DNA of 64,000 nt. Origin: Sipunculus nudus (lineage: Eukaryota > Annelida > Sipuncula > Golfingiida > Sipunculidae). A program made the position numbers and the translations under genes. Of the stretch, positions 1 through 14,500 are shown in pieces. A model generated the notes under the pieces. That model saw only the letters and a program-made list of their open reading frames with translations, was not told where the DNA came from and did not search any database. Every line of letters starts with the position of its first letter. Within the stretch, counting starts at the first letter, position 1. The stretch is from assembly GCA_026874595.1 (NCBI GenBank), contig CM049320.1, positions 4,035,464 through 4,099,463 of the forward strand, in the 5' to 3' direction.

Positions 1-2341
1 GTTTACCAGGTTACCATCATTTTCTTGAGGAATTACCAGACCTGGAACTTTCTTGTCTAGATCCAAACTTACCCAGACCAAGATGTCATCCATTCCTTCC
101 CTCTAAATTCATTAATTTCTTCCCAGAGACAGACTTAGAGTGATGGACAACAGGGTTCACATATAAGAAAAGCAACTTGAACTTGAAGACAACCAGATAA
201 AAAGCTACGCTCTTTACACAGCGCTTTTATCTATAAGCCAACTACCTATATCGTAAGCGCTGTTGGTTATGACCTTGTATCCTGAATCTCTACACCAGAG
301 GGGAGCACTGTACTTTGGTCCAATCAGATGAGACCCTGTGCTGGAAACAAAACGGTTTACCAGCCAAGCAAGGAATACACGAAGCCGATGTTGTTCATTT
401 CATTTTGAGTGACAGCTCATCACCACGGTGACAGTTTGAACAAGCCACAGGCTCAGAGAGAGTTGCCCCACACATGGTTTCTGGGCGGAGTCTGATGCCT
501 GTCGAGTGTTTGTTGACTTGTTTTTGGTTGGCTGATAGTCATATCAGCAGTTTTTTAAGCAGACAGGCCAATGTGCAACACCTGGTGTTTAAGTGGATCA
601 TAAATGGTCAAAGCAGGCAGCGCGAAATCAGTAGGTTCTTTAGAAGCGCAAGATTTCTGCTGCCTCGGGAGCGTAATAAAAAGCATGCACAAAAAAAGAT
701 AATTTGCAAAACTTGTGTCATGTACAATTTTGTGCTTTGTGCTAAAAAGTTTATGTAAGTGTATTATTGAAAATAGGAAAGTTCTGACCAATTTTGACCA
801 TCACCCAGATACATGTATGATTAAGTATTAACCACAGGAAAACCAGTAACATATATATGATCTCATTGATTTTGGTACTTAATTGTTTGCCAGATCTGCC
901 TTCAGCCTGATAATATCAAAGTCTGAATGTTCTCTCCACTTTTTCTCTTCAGGGTCATATGCAAAACCTAATGTCCCTTTGATCTGCCTGCTTTAGTTTT
1001 TTGCTTGGTCATATATCAAACTCCTTATCCTATACTATATATAGTAGATACCTTGTTATGTGATGTCCACGTGTGTAATTCAACCATGACCTCCTGCCAG
1101 TATACAGGTCTTAATATGTTGAAATCTTGAATACATTAACATGCACAGTGAATGATTAAATGATACAGCTAATCATACAGCCATGATGTGTTACTGATTG
1201 AGCCAAGATAACACTGTGATGGATCTCACCACTTATCATCACAGATGGGCCGCTAAGGATCATCATGGTTTGGTCGTTGATAATCCCTAGTGAACCTTAG
1301 GGAATCGTAGAGAGTCTGTGGCCTTGTCCGACATGATCCCTGCTGAGTCTTCATGGTCCGTCAAACTCCACAAAAGTTTTGAACATTTCAAAACTTCTGT
1401 GGTGTTGACACAGATGAGCCAATCTGTTAATAGACAGCTGCGTACGTACATGCATACGTCGTTGGCTTGTGTCTTCCCTGGTTGATCATGCAGCGCCGAA
1501 GTATGGACTGATCACAAGAGGACTGCAACATGACCAGTCTTGCTTGGCCAATTGTGAGAATCCAGCGAGCTTCTGTGAAAGTCCATACTCAGACCGGTCC
1601 AACCAGTGGGAATCCGTACTCACTCTGCCATTATCCGTACATTGTTTGTGGCTGACTGTAGAAATCCCTCCTATTCCCTGATCTTGCTGCAGTGAAATTT
1701 GAAACCGTATCAAAGCCTTGCTGAGGCCCTTGCAGGCCATGGGGATCAGTCATAAAAAAACATTCGCCTTACTCAAACCTGCAGCATGGCTGCAACAGAA
1801 AAAAAGCTCATTTCCCAAGGAATGTCTGTGAACTAGGACAGTCTGATGAGGTCCGTACCCTCATCTGTGACAGTGTGATCTAGGCTTAATCCTTTCTCCA
1901 AACTGTTACTCCAGATTATCCACCTTTCCTAGACATTACCTACCATATGTGGAGTTGTGGTCCTGTCTTTATCATTATGTGAAAATGGGGTTATATGTAT
2001 GTATAAAAAAAATGCTTTGCATGCTCTCTTGGAACCATCAAAAATGTTTTGTTTGTTGGTCTAATTAGTGGACTCTTGTGACCTGTGGAGACAAAATTCC
2101 AAGTGTTCGTCAAAATGTGGTGCTCCCATCATCAAGATGGTCATTCGCTTTGGTTTTAATGCGCACCAAAAAATGTTAAGAATGTAAAGAACAGCACATT
2201 TTATGCCAAGGTAAACTTGATGTGTCCATGTTTATGAGTGAGTATTAAAATTCCAGGTCCAGCCACAGCCTTTTTCCCTTAGGATACTAATCTACAAAAT
2301 CTCAATACTACAGGAAACTTAAATTTCCTTTGTTATTTCAG
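1..2341 (+). other. Upstream intron, 3' part
   Basis: No exon resembling a calsyntenin signal peptide or first-cadherin start can be read here in any frame, so this is taken as the end of an intron whose 5' exon is outside the window. It ends in a TTTCAG acceptor at 2336-2341. Open frames at 474-758 and 1469-1681 show no known domain and are read as chance. Confidence 0.75.
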
Positions 2342-2531
2342 ATATATGTGGGTTCACAATCTACAAATCCGAGTCAGACACACCATTTACTGTGGAGCTG
2401 TTGGACAGGAAACTCGGAACCGGTCGCATCCTGGTAGCTGACGGCCACAACTTGGACTATGAAACCAAGAAATACTACTACTTTCATGTGGCTGCTAAAG
2501 ACTGCAGTGATCCACCTGTCCATTCAAGAAG
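2342..2531 (+). CDS. CLSTN: CLSTN exon 1 of window (cadherin 1, C-terminal part)
   Basis: Encodes fragment residues 1-62 plus two bases of codon 63. It starts with two bases of a split codon (upstream intron phase 1), then ICGFTIYKSESDTPFTVELL. LDYETKKYYYFHVAAKDC is the cadherin LDYE strand followed by the aromatic and D-C pattern typical of calsyntenins. Acceptor TTTCAG, donor AAG|GTACGT. The join to exon 2 remakes an AGG arginine codon. Confidence 0.93.
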
Positions 2532-5500
2532 GTACGTGTCAGTTATGTCAGGAGTGAAAAGGGGATTGGATATAGCTCTGTGATTTTATTGACACAACAG
2601 CCATTTAATTTGGGCTGATAGGCATTCTTTGAATCTGAACATGTGAGTATGCCTTGCTATTGCCCGCACTGCTGTGGTTATCCATACATTTCCAGTTAAA
2701 TTGCAGTGAAAAGTGATCTTTATATAACACTGTCAATGATAAATCATGGCCCAAAGTAAACCTTTGCTATACCCATCTGCATGTTGACCATCAGTGTTTC
2801 TGTTGTTTGCTCACCAACCAACCATGAAAGCTTTTGGAGACATAATACCCAGCAGACAAATATTGATCAAACTCGCTGGAATGTATATCAATTTATATTA
2901 AGTTTCTACTAAATATTTTTCCAACATGGTAGCTGAATTAATTACCATACTTAAGGGTTTGGATGCTTCAGTTTAATTCCATTGGTTTGGTACCAGCAGC
3001 GGAAGCAGTTAGACATTCAAATGGAGAAATATAAATATTTGTTTCATCATAAATATTGTCACTGCAGTTTTTGATACAACTGCCACTTCCACTACAACAC
3101 TTGTCATATGAGAAGACTAGTGTATCGGCTAGGGCTAGATGTCTCATGTTTAAGGGAAACACTTCAGAACTATAGGTCTCAAGATCAAATCTTCCAGGGT
3201 TTCCAAGTACTAAAGAACAGTGATATTTCATCAGAGCAGAACTGTTGGTTACACCATCTTAGCTGCAGGTCATCACTTCCACATTATTTATGTTATTATG
3301 CAAAGGAAATGGGGGGATCCCAAATTGCAGAGGAATATAATGTCGCTCTAATCATATAGATATCTTCATACTCATTGTATAAACACAGCCAAAGCCCCTG
3401 TCATTAAAGATAAAAAGTAGCAAAAAAGGGCATCCGTGGGTAGTGTTCAGTTGATTTTACTTGCTAGCCTTTTTCCTAGTTTGACCATAATGAATAATAA
3501 TTAGTCAACCTCCATTGGTCAGTGTTTAATCCTTTTTCCTTCTGAAGAAAGATTTCTTAGTTTTGAGATTCTCTGTGGAAGTTCTGTTACTGGCAGCGTA
3601 CCAGCAAAGTTTGAATGAATCTTGTTCTTATTTTATTTGTATCAAAATTAACTTCATTTCTGGGGTTAATAAATCAGGGGCAGTCATAGAAAGAAACCAC
3701 GCTCAATCAGTTGCAGATGTCATTATTTTATGTGGAAGACCATTGATTAACCAGAGTGGAAGTCCAGTGAAACAGCAGAATGATCGTAACTTAGCCAGCT
3801 GATTTCCCCAGGTGTAACTGCAGGCATAGATTATTAATCAATATAGACTGCGTGTTTGATGGGCTAACAAGCAGATGATTTGAATTAGGAAGCTTTGTCT
3901 GGAGGCTGTGCTGTCCTTTTGTTTACTGCAGTGCTGTAGCGAGGCAGTGCAGGGCTGCCCCCTCCACTTAAGGTCACATTGCACCGAAGATGTTTTCTAC
4001 AGAAATCTAGGAAAAGCCTTATTTGGAAATTTCCAGAGACTGATATAACATTTTCTCCACTAAGACACTCACTTGTCTTTGAAAGAATGAAGTGAATATT
4101 GATTGTTCTTGAAATTGTCTTACATTCCTGGACAATATCACATGAACTTTAATTGACATACCCACCCACCTTTTCTGAACCCAGCAATCACTTTGATTGG
4201 TTTCATGAAAAAAAAAAGAAATAAATGACACACAAGTCTTTTTTTCTCTGGTAATATTTAATTAACAAGTACAATATATGAAAAAAATCACCCATTAGAA
4301 TAATATCAGTTTGTCCAAACAGCCAACCAGAGCCAGCCAAACCATTTACAGTGTGCACTAGACTGTTGACACTATGAATATTCATACAACCTCATGACTT
4401 TAAGGCATAGATTATTGATCAGTACTTGATGATTGATGGGCTAACAAGCAGATGATTTGAATTAAGTAGGCTTTGTTGGAAGGCTTGGCTGCCCCTTTGT
4501 TTGCTGCAGGACTGGCCTGTATTTGCAGGACTACTTCAGCAGGCCTGCCAGTTTGAGATGTGGGACTGGGTCAGACTGTCACAGAATTCCTGGCACATAA
4601 CTCCAGTGCTGCTGGCAGGACCCAACGGTGCTCTGCAGGTTTCACCATCTGTCATGCACAGCACTGAAATTAGGGTCCATTATTGTCAGCAGTGCTGGCC
4701 CAGTCATATTAGTTACAGCCCCCTCCTTTTATGACACTCCTTGAGCCCCAGAAGTACATCAGATCTAGACTGTTTTTACAGCTTCTCCAAACAGCTGGAT
4801 GAACCAGAGGGAATGCTCAGAACTAATTGGATGAGACAAGACTGATTTTAATGCTAATTTAGCCATGTCTGACCTGATTAATAACCTTTCTTTATAAATA
4901 ACACGTTCAGTGTTACAAGCTGGAGTGGAGATAATCACCTTTGTCAACTTTAAACACTTATCAGCTTTGAAAATACAATCAAATTAACTTTCAAACCACA
5001 GTTAAAATCCCATTCTAATAAGTTATTGGCCATTCAAATTTGATTTAAAATATCAATTCAGGTGATAACCAAATTTCAAACAAACTTAAAAATTGTGTTT
5101 CCTAGAGCAGCAGGAAGATTATTATTTTAATCAGTACATTAATTCCATGTTTTCTCTTTATGGAATTATCAGTTAAATAAAAAATAAACTAATAAAGGTC
5201 TGCATGCATCTGCCTTTGCTAGCAAAAGTCTTCCCTGTTAATAAGAATCAAGAAAATAACAAGAAAATAAAATAAGTGATCTTGGGAAGCCTGCCCATAT
5301 GGTCAAGATCTTGAAAATTAGGTTAAGTCCAAAATGTATATTATAAGATGTAAAGGCCAGTTTTAAGAAATTACCTGTATCAGAGATCTAGCACAAACTT
5401 TGAGGAAAAAGAAAAAAAAAAAAGGGAACATGAGAAAAAAAAAAGGGGGGGGGGGGAGGTAGAACTTCTGGATGATGGCTTTGCACTATGGGCGACCTAA

Positions 5501-8500
5501 GAGCTCCCAGTCCGAAGAGTGTTGTATAAGTTCTAATTACCTTAGGGATTTTTGGCGGGGGCATATAGTTTTACCAATGTCCGTCCTGCCGTCATTCCGA
5601 AATCAAACAGTTTTGCGGACTTTTTTTCGCAATGCCTGCAGATATTGGCCTGATTTTTGGTGTGTGGGCAGATAATGACCAGTTACAGATCGAGTTCGCT
5701 TTTCGTCCGGGTTGACCTACTTTTGACCATTTTACGGCTCCTAAACTTAGAAAATTTCTTGAAAAATAGAAATTTTCGTGACAAATACACATTTACGGAC
5801 TTTTTTTTCGCATTGCCTTCAGATATTGGCCTGATTTTTGGTGTGTAGGCAGATAATGACCAGTTACAGATTTAGTTTGCGTTTTGTCCCAGTTGACCTA
5901 CTTTTGTCGTTTTACGGCTCCTAAACTGAGAAAATTTCATGAAAAATAGAAATTTTCATGACAAATACACATGTACGGACTTTTTTTCGCAATACCTGCA
6001 GATATTGGCCTGATTTTTTGTGTGTGGGCAGATAATGACCAGTTACAGATAGAGTTCACGTTTCGTCCCGGTTGACCTACTTTTGACCATTTTATGGCTC
6101 CTGAACATAGAAAATTTCATGAAAAATATGAACTTTCATGACAAATACACATGTACGGACTTTTTTTCACAATGCCTGCAGATATTGGCCTGATTTTAGG
6201 TGTGTGGACAGATATTGACCAGTTACAGATCTAGTTTGCGATTTGTCACAGTTGACCTACTTTTGACCATTTTAGGGCTCCTGAACATAGAAAATTTCAT
6301 TAAAAATATAAATTTTCATGACAAATACACATGTACAGATATTTTTTCGCACTACCTGCAGATATTGGCCTAATTTTTTGTGTGTGGGCAGATAATGACC
6401 AGTTACAGATCGAGTTCATGTTTGTCCCAGTTGACCTACTTTTGACCATACGACACCTCCTGAACTTAAAAAAATTTTCAAAATTTAACAAATGTTTCTA
6501 ATTTGCCCCAGACGGGGGGCATTTGTGTCGTTCCGACACATCTTGTTATTTATTATTTATTGTGTGCTCTGATTTGGTCAACATTTTGACTGTCATAATA
6601 TGTAAAATAATACTGGAATGACAAACACATTTGGTGATACTTTGCATTAAGTTGGCTGTAAATGCATTTTGAAAATGAAAAGCAGTCCTCACATTACAGA
6701 TTTTATACGCAACATGTGACAACACCTGTATAATACATGTAATACAGATCTGTTTGAGGCGATGGTGAGAAAAAGTTATGTAAGATTACTGATGTTGAGA
6801 CTTGATCAATTAACATTCAGGGTTTCCTTGTTGCCTGAGTCTTTATTGATGGACTGAAACCTTTAAAGAAGCAATCTCTGTTGTTTTCATTGCTTCCAAC
6901 CGCGCAGTAGAACTGCAGCTAATTGATCACAGACAGTAGTAAACAAAATTTTAATCTGAAACTGTCATGTTACTTAACCATTGCCTGTGGCATAGGAGTG
7001 GATGGGACTCTTAGGTTGTTATCAAATGTCATACCTTAAAAGCAGCAAAGGAAAGTTAGCTCATAATGCAAAACAACAAAAAAATTGTTATAGTTGCTGT
7101 AACTTTGGCTGGTAAACTAATGCTTGTCCAGTGACTGTGGTTTCATTTAAAATATTTACTGAATTCAGATCATGGCCAGGAACCAATTGAAATTGTAATT
7201 AATCTTTTTAGCTTAAACCAGGATCAAAGACTTAAAGTTTGTTAAACTTTCCTATATCAATTGTCAGAGTTTTGATATTTTAAATATGTACAATTAAGAG
7301 CTGAAAGCTCAAGTGACTTCTGTTATAATAATAATGCCAATATGGTGATATTAACCCTCTGAAAAACAGGAAGTGCCATCTTTGAGCCAATGGCTGAAGT
7401 TTTAAGAGAAATTTAACAATGTTTAACGGTGTAAACCTTAGAATAACAGAAGCATAACTGATATATTTGAAAATAGCAGATAGATTAATTTTTTAGACAG
7501 TGCATATGTCTGTGTAAGTCAGCATAGTGTACAGTTGTTTTGCCTATATTTGAGCCATATGGTTAAGTAATCCTAAATTGCTGACTTTTTTTTTATCAAA
7601 GGCTCTTTGATCTTTTGAGCTATTATATCATCATCTGACATGAACTGATCTGTTACACCTTTTTTTAATGGGCTATTATTGCCACTTAGTTATTTCATCA
7701 TGGGAACATTCAAGCTGTTGACAGATCCAAATCGCCCAGTGGCCTCCTCTAATTCTGGATCTAGTTGTGGACATTGATTATCATGTGAACACATTCTGTC
7801 ATCAGATGAACCAAAATGGATTTTTAGACCTTTTACAACCATTCTAACTTCTAGCTTAAAATAGTTCAGTCCTTTTATTTAATGTCAAGTTTGCTTGTAT
7901 TCCTTGCCTGCCAAGGTTATAATTATAGGTGTTGTTTCCAAAACATTGTCTCCCAGTCTGCAAAGTGAAAAAAAAATCTTGCTCCATCTGCAGTGGAACA
8001 AAAAAACATTCTCTGTACACACGTAGTAAGGAATGGAAAACAAATATATTCCACATTTACACTAGAATATACATTACTTCTGCAGAATAAAAAACTTAAA
8101 ATTTATTTCAGAGCAAAGCCTGTGCTTTTGATATATTCTGGTTCAACTTGATTTAGGTCTTGCATTTAGTCCAAAGTAATTCTGGGATAACTTTATGTAT
8201 CAGTTCTGCTCATGGTCTCTCTGCACATCAGAAGACGTCGTCCATTGTCAGTGTCATAAACAATGATAAATTCTTCACGGCCAGCAATAAATTATGTGTC
8301 AAAGGTTGTGAAAATTAGTTTAGACACAAGCACCAGGTTTGCCCTCTTTTCATATTCTATCATGAGATTTATTCCAATTTTTTTTGTGTCGTCCTAATGT
8401 ATGCTGATACAAATCCTAAACTGTAATAACTGTGGGGTGTGCTGGCATAAGTTGCCAAGAAATCTGTATTTAAATAGGGCTTCTATCCCAGGATGAAACA

Positions 8501-11500
8501 TGATTTAATGATACTTTGTAAATTCATTATCTGTCGTGTTTAACTATAAAATCATGTCAACATTAGTATTTATACTTCATGTAAATATATATTAAATTAT
8601 AATAACTCATTGTGTTGGTTTTCATAAAATTAATAGAATGCTCTTTATTAAGTGTTCCTGTACCTCTAGAGGAAGTCCCCTGTGGTATGTTCCAATAGTT
8701 CTGTCATTGCGTGATGGGGTTATAACATGTGATAAAGGATTATAATGGGGAGAAATAATTGGGAAAAACAGGAAGTTGTGAAGGGAAATAGCACCTTCAG
8801 GGTTTAAAACAAGGAAGTTGTTAAATGTTGTCAAGGAAGTGTATGGACAACAGCGGAAATCTGAGATTTTATTCCACACAAAGGCAGACAGATCTATGGA
8901 CTATTATATCAGGAACGCTGGCATAAAACACCCAGATATGAACATATTTTTTTGTGTATGACCCCCAGAGATGAAAGGAGGGGATTTTTTTGTAAGTTGG
9001 GTGTCATGGCATTCAGGAAACAGGAAGTAAGAACAAGAGGAAGCATGGGTTGTGAGAAGATTTGTAACGTGAATAAACATAACGACAGGAAGGGTATGTT
9101 CTGTTGCACAATGGACAACTGTTTAGATGGCCCATTCCTTTAATTATGGATTTTGCACAGATTATACTTAATATTTAGGGTTCACTCAATCACAGCAATG
9201 TCTGTTTTGTTGATAAACATTTAAACAGGAAAGATCACATGGAGGATTTTATTTAACTATAACTGGCTCTTTCTAGGCCAGAAATCTCACATAAGCAGAA
9301 GTATTATTGTCCAAGGAAGGGCATTTGAAAACTGCTTTATATGAATAGTAGTGAAATGTCATTGTCCTTCATATGGTTTTGTTCACATTGCTTGGTATTG
9401 GTTTAATATTGTTTGAAAATAACATCAAATTTGTAAATAAATTAGTAAGACAATACAGTGGAGGTTGTTAGTAATATCAGATTTTCAGAAGATCCAATTA
9501 GACCCAATTCACAAATAAACAGATATTTTGATCATTAAATTAGAAAAATTAAATACACAAGACAGGATATGGTTGGGACCCCTTTGATCTGTCAGTTAAA
9601 CATCACACCATCAGCATTAGCCAAGAAGCCTGATTCTTAATAAAATATGTAACACTGCATGCATTTAACACTGCACTCGGGATCCCATGTGACCATATGT
9701 ATTCCATTCAAAGAATTGTTTCAGTTCAGCATACTTTTTAATTAGCTGGGTTTCATATAAGTGGAGTGAACTATTACACCATGGACATCGGCTGAGAGTC
9801 AGATTGTTATGTTTGGATCGTATTTGAAAGATGACAGGCAGTACAGGGTTCATGTATGACCTTATGGGTGAGGCCCAGTCAGCAGGTCAACCATGATGAT
9901 TCTGTGCAGTGGACCATACTGCCTTCCAATAGAGTATCGTTTAGGTCAACTAGCCACCTTTAACTTGCCAATAACCCCCCCCCCCCCACCCCCTTTCTTT
10001 TCTTCCTCAACATCCCTCACCCCAGCTGATAATTTCATAGCTGGCTGCACCTTCTGTAAAGATGGGTAGACACATTCAATGAATATAAACATGCAGGTGC
10101 CTTGGTGTGTGTATCAGTCCATGTTTATATCGTCATTTTATATTCAGAGACTGTGTAGACCTGAAATTCCTTCTGTGCACATGAAATTTTTTGTGGTGGC
10201 CCCCTTTGAGTATGGGGAATATTTTCTATTGAGGTTCATAGGAGCTAGAAATCTGAAGGTGTAAATAGTTATTTATGTACCCTAATAGCTTTTATGGAGG
10301 GACAAGAAAGTGTAGCTATATGTGTATAGTAAAATGAGTAACTAAACCCAGAAAATGGATACAGTTTTGTGAATTCCTCCACATTTTATAATCCCCCCTG
10401 CTGTGAGTCCATTTAATGTCTCAGTCCAGAGTTAAATCCAGTCCACCCCCTTGTGATGTCATACTTTATTGTTACTTACAAATTGGTTGGTTGGTATATT
10501 TATTGACCTGACTGATACACTCCCCATAGCTTGTGCAGGATCAAAGAGATGAACTGATAGACAGGAGTTATATATGCTTCTGTTTCAGAGTGGATAACCG
10601 CTCAAATTGATTCAGCTCTCCATTTCATTAAATTTTGCCTCAGGTTTAAAAAAAAATCTTTGCACTGAACCAGAACTTTGCACATCATTCATATTTGCAC
10701 TGAACCAGAAAGAAGACAGACAAACAGACATTATTGATCCTCCTTAAGCATTCATATTCAGGTAAATACCATAAAGTCATATTCATGGAAATCAGTCTGT
10801 ATACCTTAACGAATCTCTCACTCAGATGAAGAGGTTGAACACTGTAGTTAGCTCTTTCAGGAGGGTCTCAGTTATGTGATATGTGTGAAAGAGAAATTAT
10901 CACCCAAAAAAAAAAGGCCTTCAGGAAAAAAGACACCTCATCGGCACAGGTGAACAAACAATTGTTGATACTGAAGCCCCATCAGCCAGCATCTCATTGG
11001 TGTTGTTTATTCATGCAGTGTAATGAAACAAAAGATTGATATTGTCATATAATAACATATCTCTTATGTTGTCTGTGAATCAAAGATTGATGTTATAGAT
11101 AAAATGAGATCTTTTAAATTAGACTCTGCTCATTGGATAACCCCTTGGTCCTTCTTATATTGTTACAAATTTTACAAGCATTTAAATAATTCATAAATAA
11201 AAGATTTACTCTGTGTTGGTAAATGTTTGATCAGATCATAAAAATCAAACCTATGCAAAGCACTGAATAAAGTGAAAATTGCCAAACTTTAACTTGAGTT
11301 ATAAGAAGCCAACCACAATGCTAGTCCAGAAATGTTACTTTCATACATTATACATTAACAGAGATATAAAGATTGTTTAAATAAAAAGAACACAGCTCAT
11401 AGAATTAATTAAATTTATTAATTCAGGTATTCCGGCACTGAAATTCTTAGTAGATTATCTGTTTGGAGATATATGTCTTAATGAAAGACAACTTAAAGCG

Positions 11501-14500
11501 TGAAAGTCCTATCTGAATGTGATCTGCTGGCAGATTGTCTCTGCTTGGATGTCGTCTCGGGAGATTACAGATAATCATTAAATTTTATTAATTTGCCTCC
11601 ACCAGGAGGGTATGCTTTTATCCCCGTTTGTGTGATTCTGTGTTTGTTCACAACGTAATTCACTCAATCATGAATAGAATCTCATGAAATTTTCAGGGCA
11701 TTTCTGGAATAGGCCAATGAAGAATTGATTAGGTTTTGGTTTAGATCAGGAACATGATCTGGATTCAGGAATTTCAACAAGGAATACTCACAAATGTTAA
11801 GTCACTGATGCATGAATGAACCTGGGAATATGGGTAAATTAAGTGAATGCAAACACAGATATGGGAGCATCCCAAATAGGGACCACCCACATGGTGGAGG
11901 ATTGCATTCATTAAAATGCAGATTTCTAGTATTTTATATATTATTTTTATTGTGTTTTCCAGGGTGAAAGTCCATATTCATGTGAACGATGTGAACGAGC
12001 ACAAGCCTCAGTTTGAACAGATGTCATATGTTGTGGAGGTGTTGGAAGGACGAAAATATGACCAGATCCTGCTGCTGAAAGCCAGTGACCTTGACGGTTC
12101 CGAAGACTATTCTCGCATCTGCCACTACCATGTGTTGACCCCAAATGTACCTTTTGAGATTACTCAAGAAGGTAAGTTATCGGCATACCATCACTGGTGT
12201 TTGTGTCTTTGTGAAGGTTACATGCTGTTTGTACAAACTGTTATATGTGTCAGAACTGGTTCATATGATCAGCATGGGGAAAATCATGCCTGTCATGAAA
12301 TGGAGAGTTGCCAGAAAACTTTCATGACTGTAACAACCCAGGGAAGATTAAGAATTAAACCTTGTCTGTAGGGTATGTATCGGTTCTCTATATTATAATT
12401 AAATATGGTAACACTGGATTTTTGTAACAGAACTCAGATATGCACGTTTGTTACTCTAAATCAAGGCCCGAGTCCTGGAAATTGATTATCAACATTATGT
12501 GAAATAACTATTCATTAATACGACCACTAATCTTGGTCTGGAATATTGTTAGTGTTATTTCAATGATAAATCACTCAGATTTGCGACCAACCCTGAATTC
12601 AGAATAACGGGCAGAGTTTCTAGTAGTTAATTATATTATAATTATTGAAAAAGCACTGATGCAGTAATAAGTATTGCTGATCAAATTTTCAGCTCTTCAA
12701 TCACTCTGCCAAGAATCAATACTATTTTTACTGATAACCCGCCCTTCTTTTGCATCATTACCAGCATTGTAAACAGGTATGAGGTATTGCGAACTTAAAT
12801 CTTTGGCCAGTGTGTAATAACAAGAAGTTTTTCCCTCTGGTAAACAACAATTATAATTCAAAAGAAACCTGTCCCGCCAGCATGACTGCACTGAGAGCAC
12901 AGCCATGAAGACAGAACAGATATCTGAGGCTTTATCAAAACTCCACTGTTCAACTTTGAAGCTGTGACAGAGTTTGAAGTGACACCTAAAGCTTCCTAGT
13001 ATAAAACTATTATTACCACATACTCAATTACCTAATCCTTATTTGATTTATTCTGACGATAACAAGCTGTGGATGAACTTTCTTCCAGTAGCAGGATTTC
13101 AGCCAGACTGACTTTTTTTTCTGCTTTTCCTCAAATAAATATTGAAACGTCAAATCAGCACCATGACACTACCTGTACAATATTGATCTAGCATACCACC
13201 CACGGAACCCTTCAAGTCCCAGCAGTACATCAGTAACCATACATACACCACTGTGAAGCTCAGGAAGTGGGCCGTATTCAGGGGTTTTCCCTTGAGGCTT
13301 GTATCCATTAAACCATGAAGACCACCCATCTTTTGTCACTGGATCTTTTAGCGAGCTGTCGTAAAGATTATGACTGCCTCATTGACCTCTCCTTTTTGTA
13401 GCTTCATGGAGAAACATGTCAACACTTACCAACAAATTGCTTAGGATGTTGCCTTCTGGCAAATTTTGGTTGGTGACAAAAGCTGTCTTCTTTGTTAAAA
13501 GGGGACCTCCCATGTTTTCTAAACCTTCATTGAACATTGTCATAGAAACTGTTGTCTTTGTTTCTTGTTTTACCTGTTTGAAGTCTTCACTGTATTGGTT
13601 CAGCTGTACCTTCCTCAGTCCTAAAGTTCTTACTTAATATATATTCATCATTGCCAGCGTTGTGGTCTTCTTTCAAATGTTCAACATCACAGGATGAATT
13701 CACCATATGAAAAAAAAATGGGGAAATTTTTCTACTCATAAAAACTAAAATTTACCAGGAATGTGTAGAAGAAAGACTGGCAAATTAAATTATGTAAAAA
13801 TTGTGTGTGCCATTAAGTGGGAGGAGGTGTCTTAACACTTTTATCACGGAGAGTGACATTTTATGGATGCTGGAGAGAGTAAACATGGAGGTTAGCATGT
13901 CCACGGTTGTCCCCGAATGCCAGACACAAAATGGGGCCACTTGAAGCGGACTCCCCACGATCAATACTGAAGAGTTTTTTTATCCATGTCACAAGAGGCC
14001 GGCTGCGTTTTCCCTGCCTGAAGGTAGGGCCTCATTTATCTGGAGCCAGAAACTGTCGGGGACTCAAATTCCAGTGATGTGTGAGGCCAAGCCTCGTGAG
14101 CTGACATGACATAATTTAGGATGATCAGGAAATTTTGCACATAAAGGCTTTAGTTACTGAAAATGCTTGGAGATGCATGAGACCGTCAGAAAGTTGTATC
14201 ATGCATGGCAGGTCTGCATTAAACTTGCCTCATTTGTTATCTTGGAAGATATCAGAGTTACCAGACTCTTTGAAGTTCATTATGGATCCCTACTAGTCCC
14301 TAGACATACTCCGTGTGTGCTTTCTGTCAATTAGACTAAGTGTTTGTAACTGCCTGAAGTTCTCTTTTAATGTAATGGTCCCAGACATTCTTTTTTCAAC
14401 ATGAGTTATAATCTGCAGAGACTGCATGCTTTGCTATCTTTGTATACCTACCTTTTTATCTTACCTTTTTTCACCTTTAACCTTTGTTAATGTAAATACA

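Larger units (their letters stand above)
2532..11962 (+). other. Intron 1 (9.4 kb)
   Basis: Non-coding. It holds a duplicated block (3823 and 4404), an element with five 180-bp repeats (5.45-6.55 kb), a poly-C run (9967-9988) and part of a dispersed repeat (11.6-11.8 kb). Open frames here are short and domain-free. The rest is AT-rich sequence without features I can name. Confidence 0.85.

Noticed and set aside
474-791. Overlapping open frames on both strands near the left edge (94 and 78 codons)
   Set aside because: No known domain, no splice fit to calsyntenin, and of a length expected by chance.
9967-9988. Poly-C runs (also 21622 and 45217) as structured regulatory sites
   Set aside because: Simple homopolymer tracts; nothing supports a specific role.
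11916-12371. A single 151-codon gene
   Set aside because: It is exon 2 of calsyntenin read through both splice sites; only 11963-12171 matches the family.
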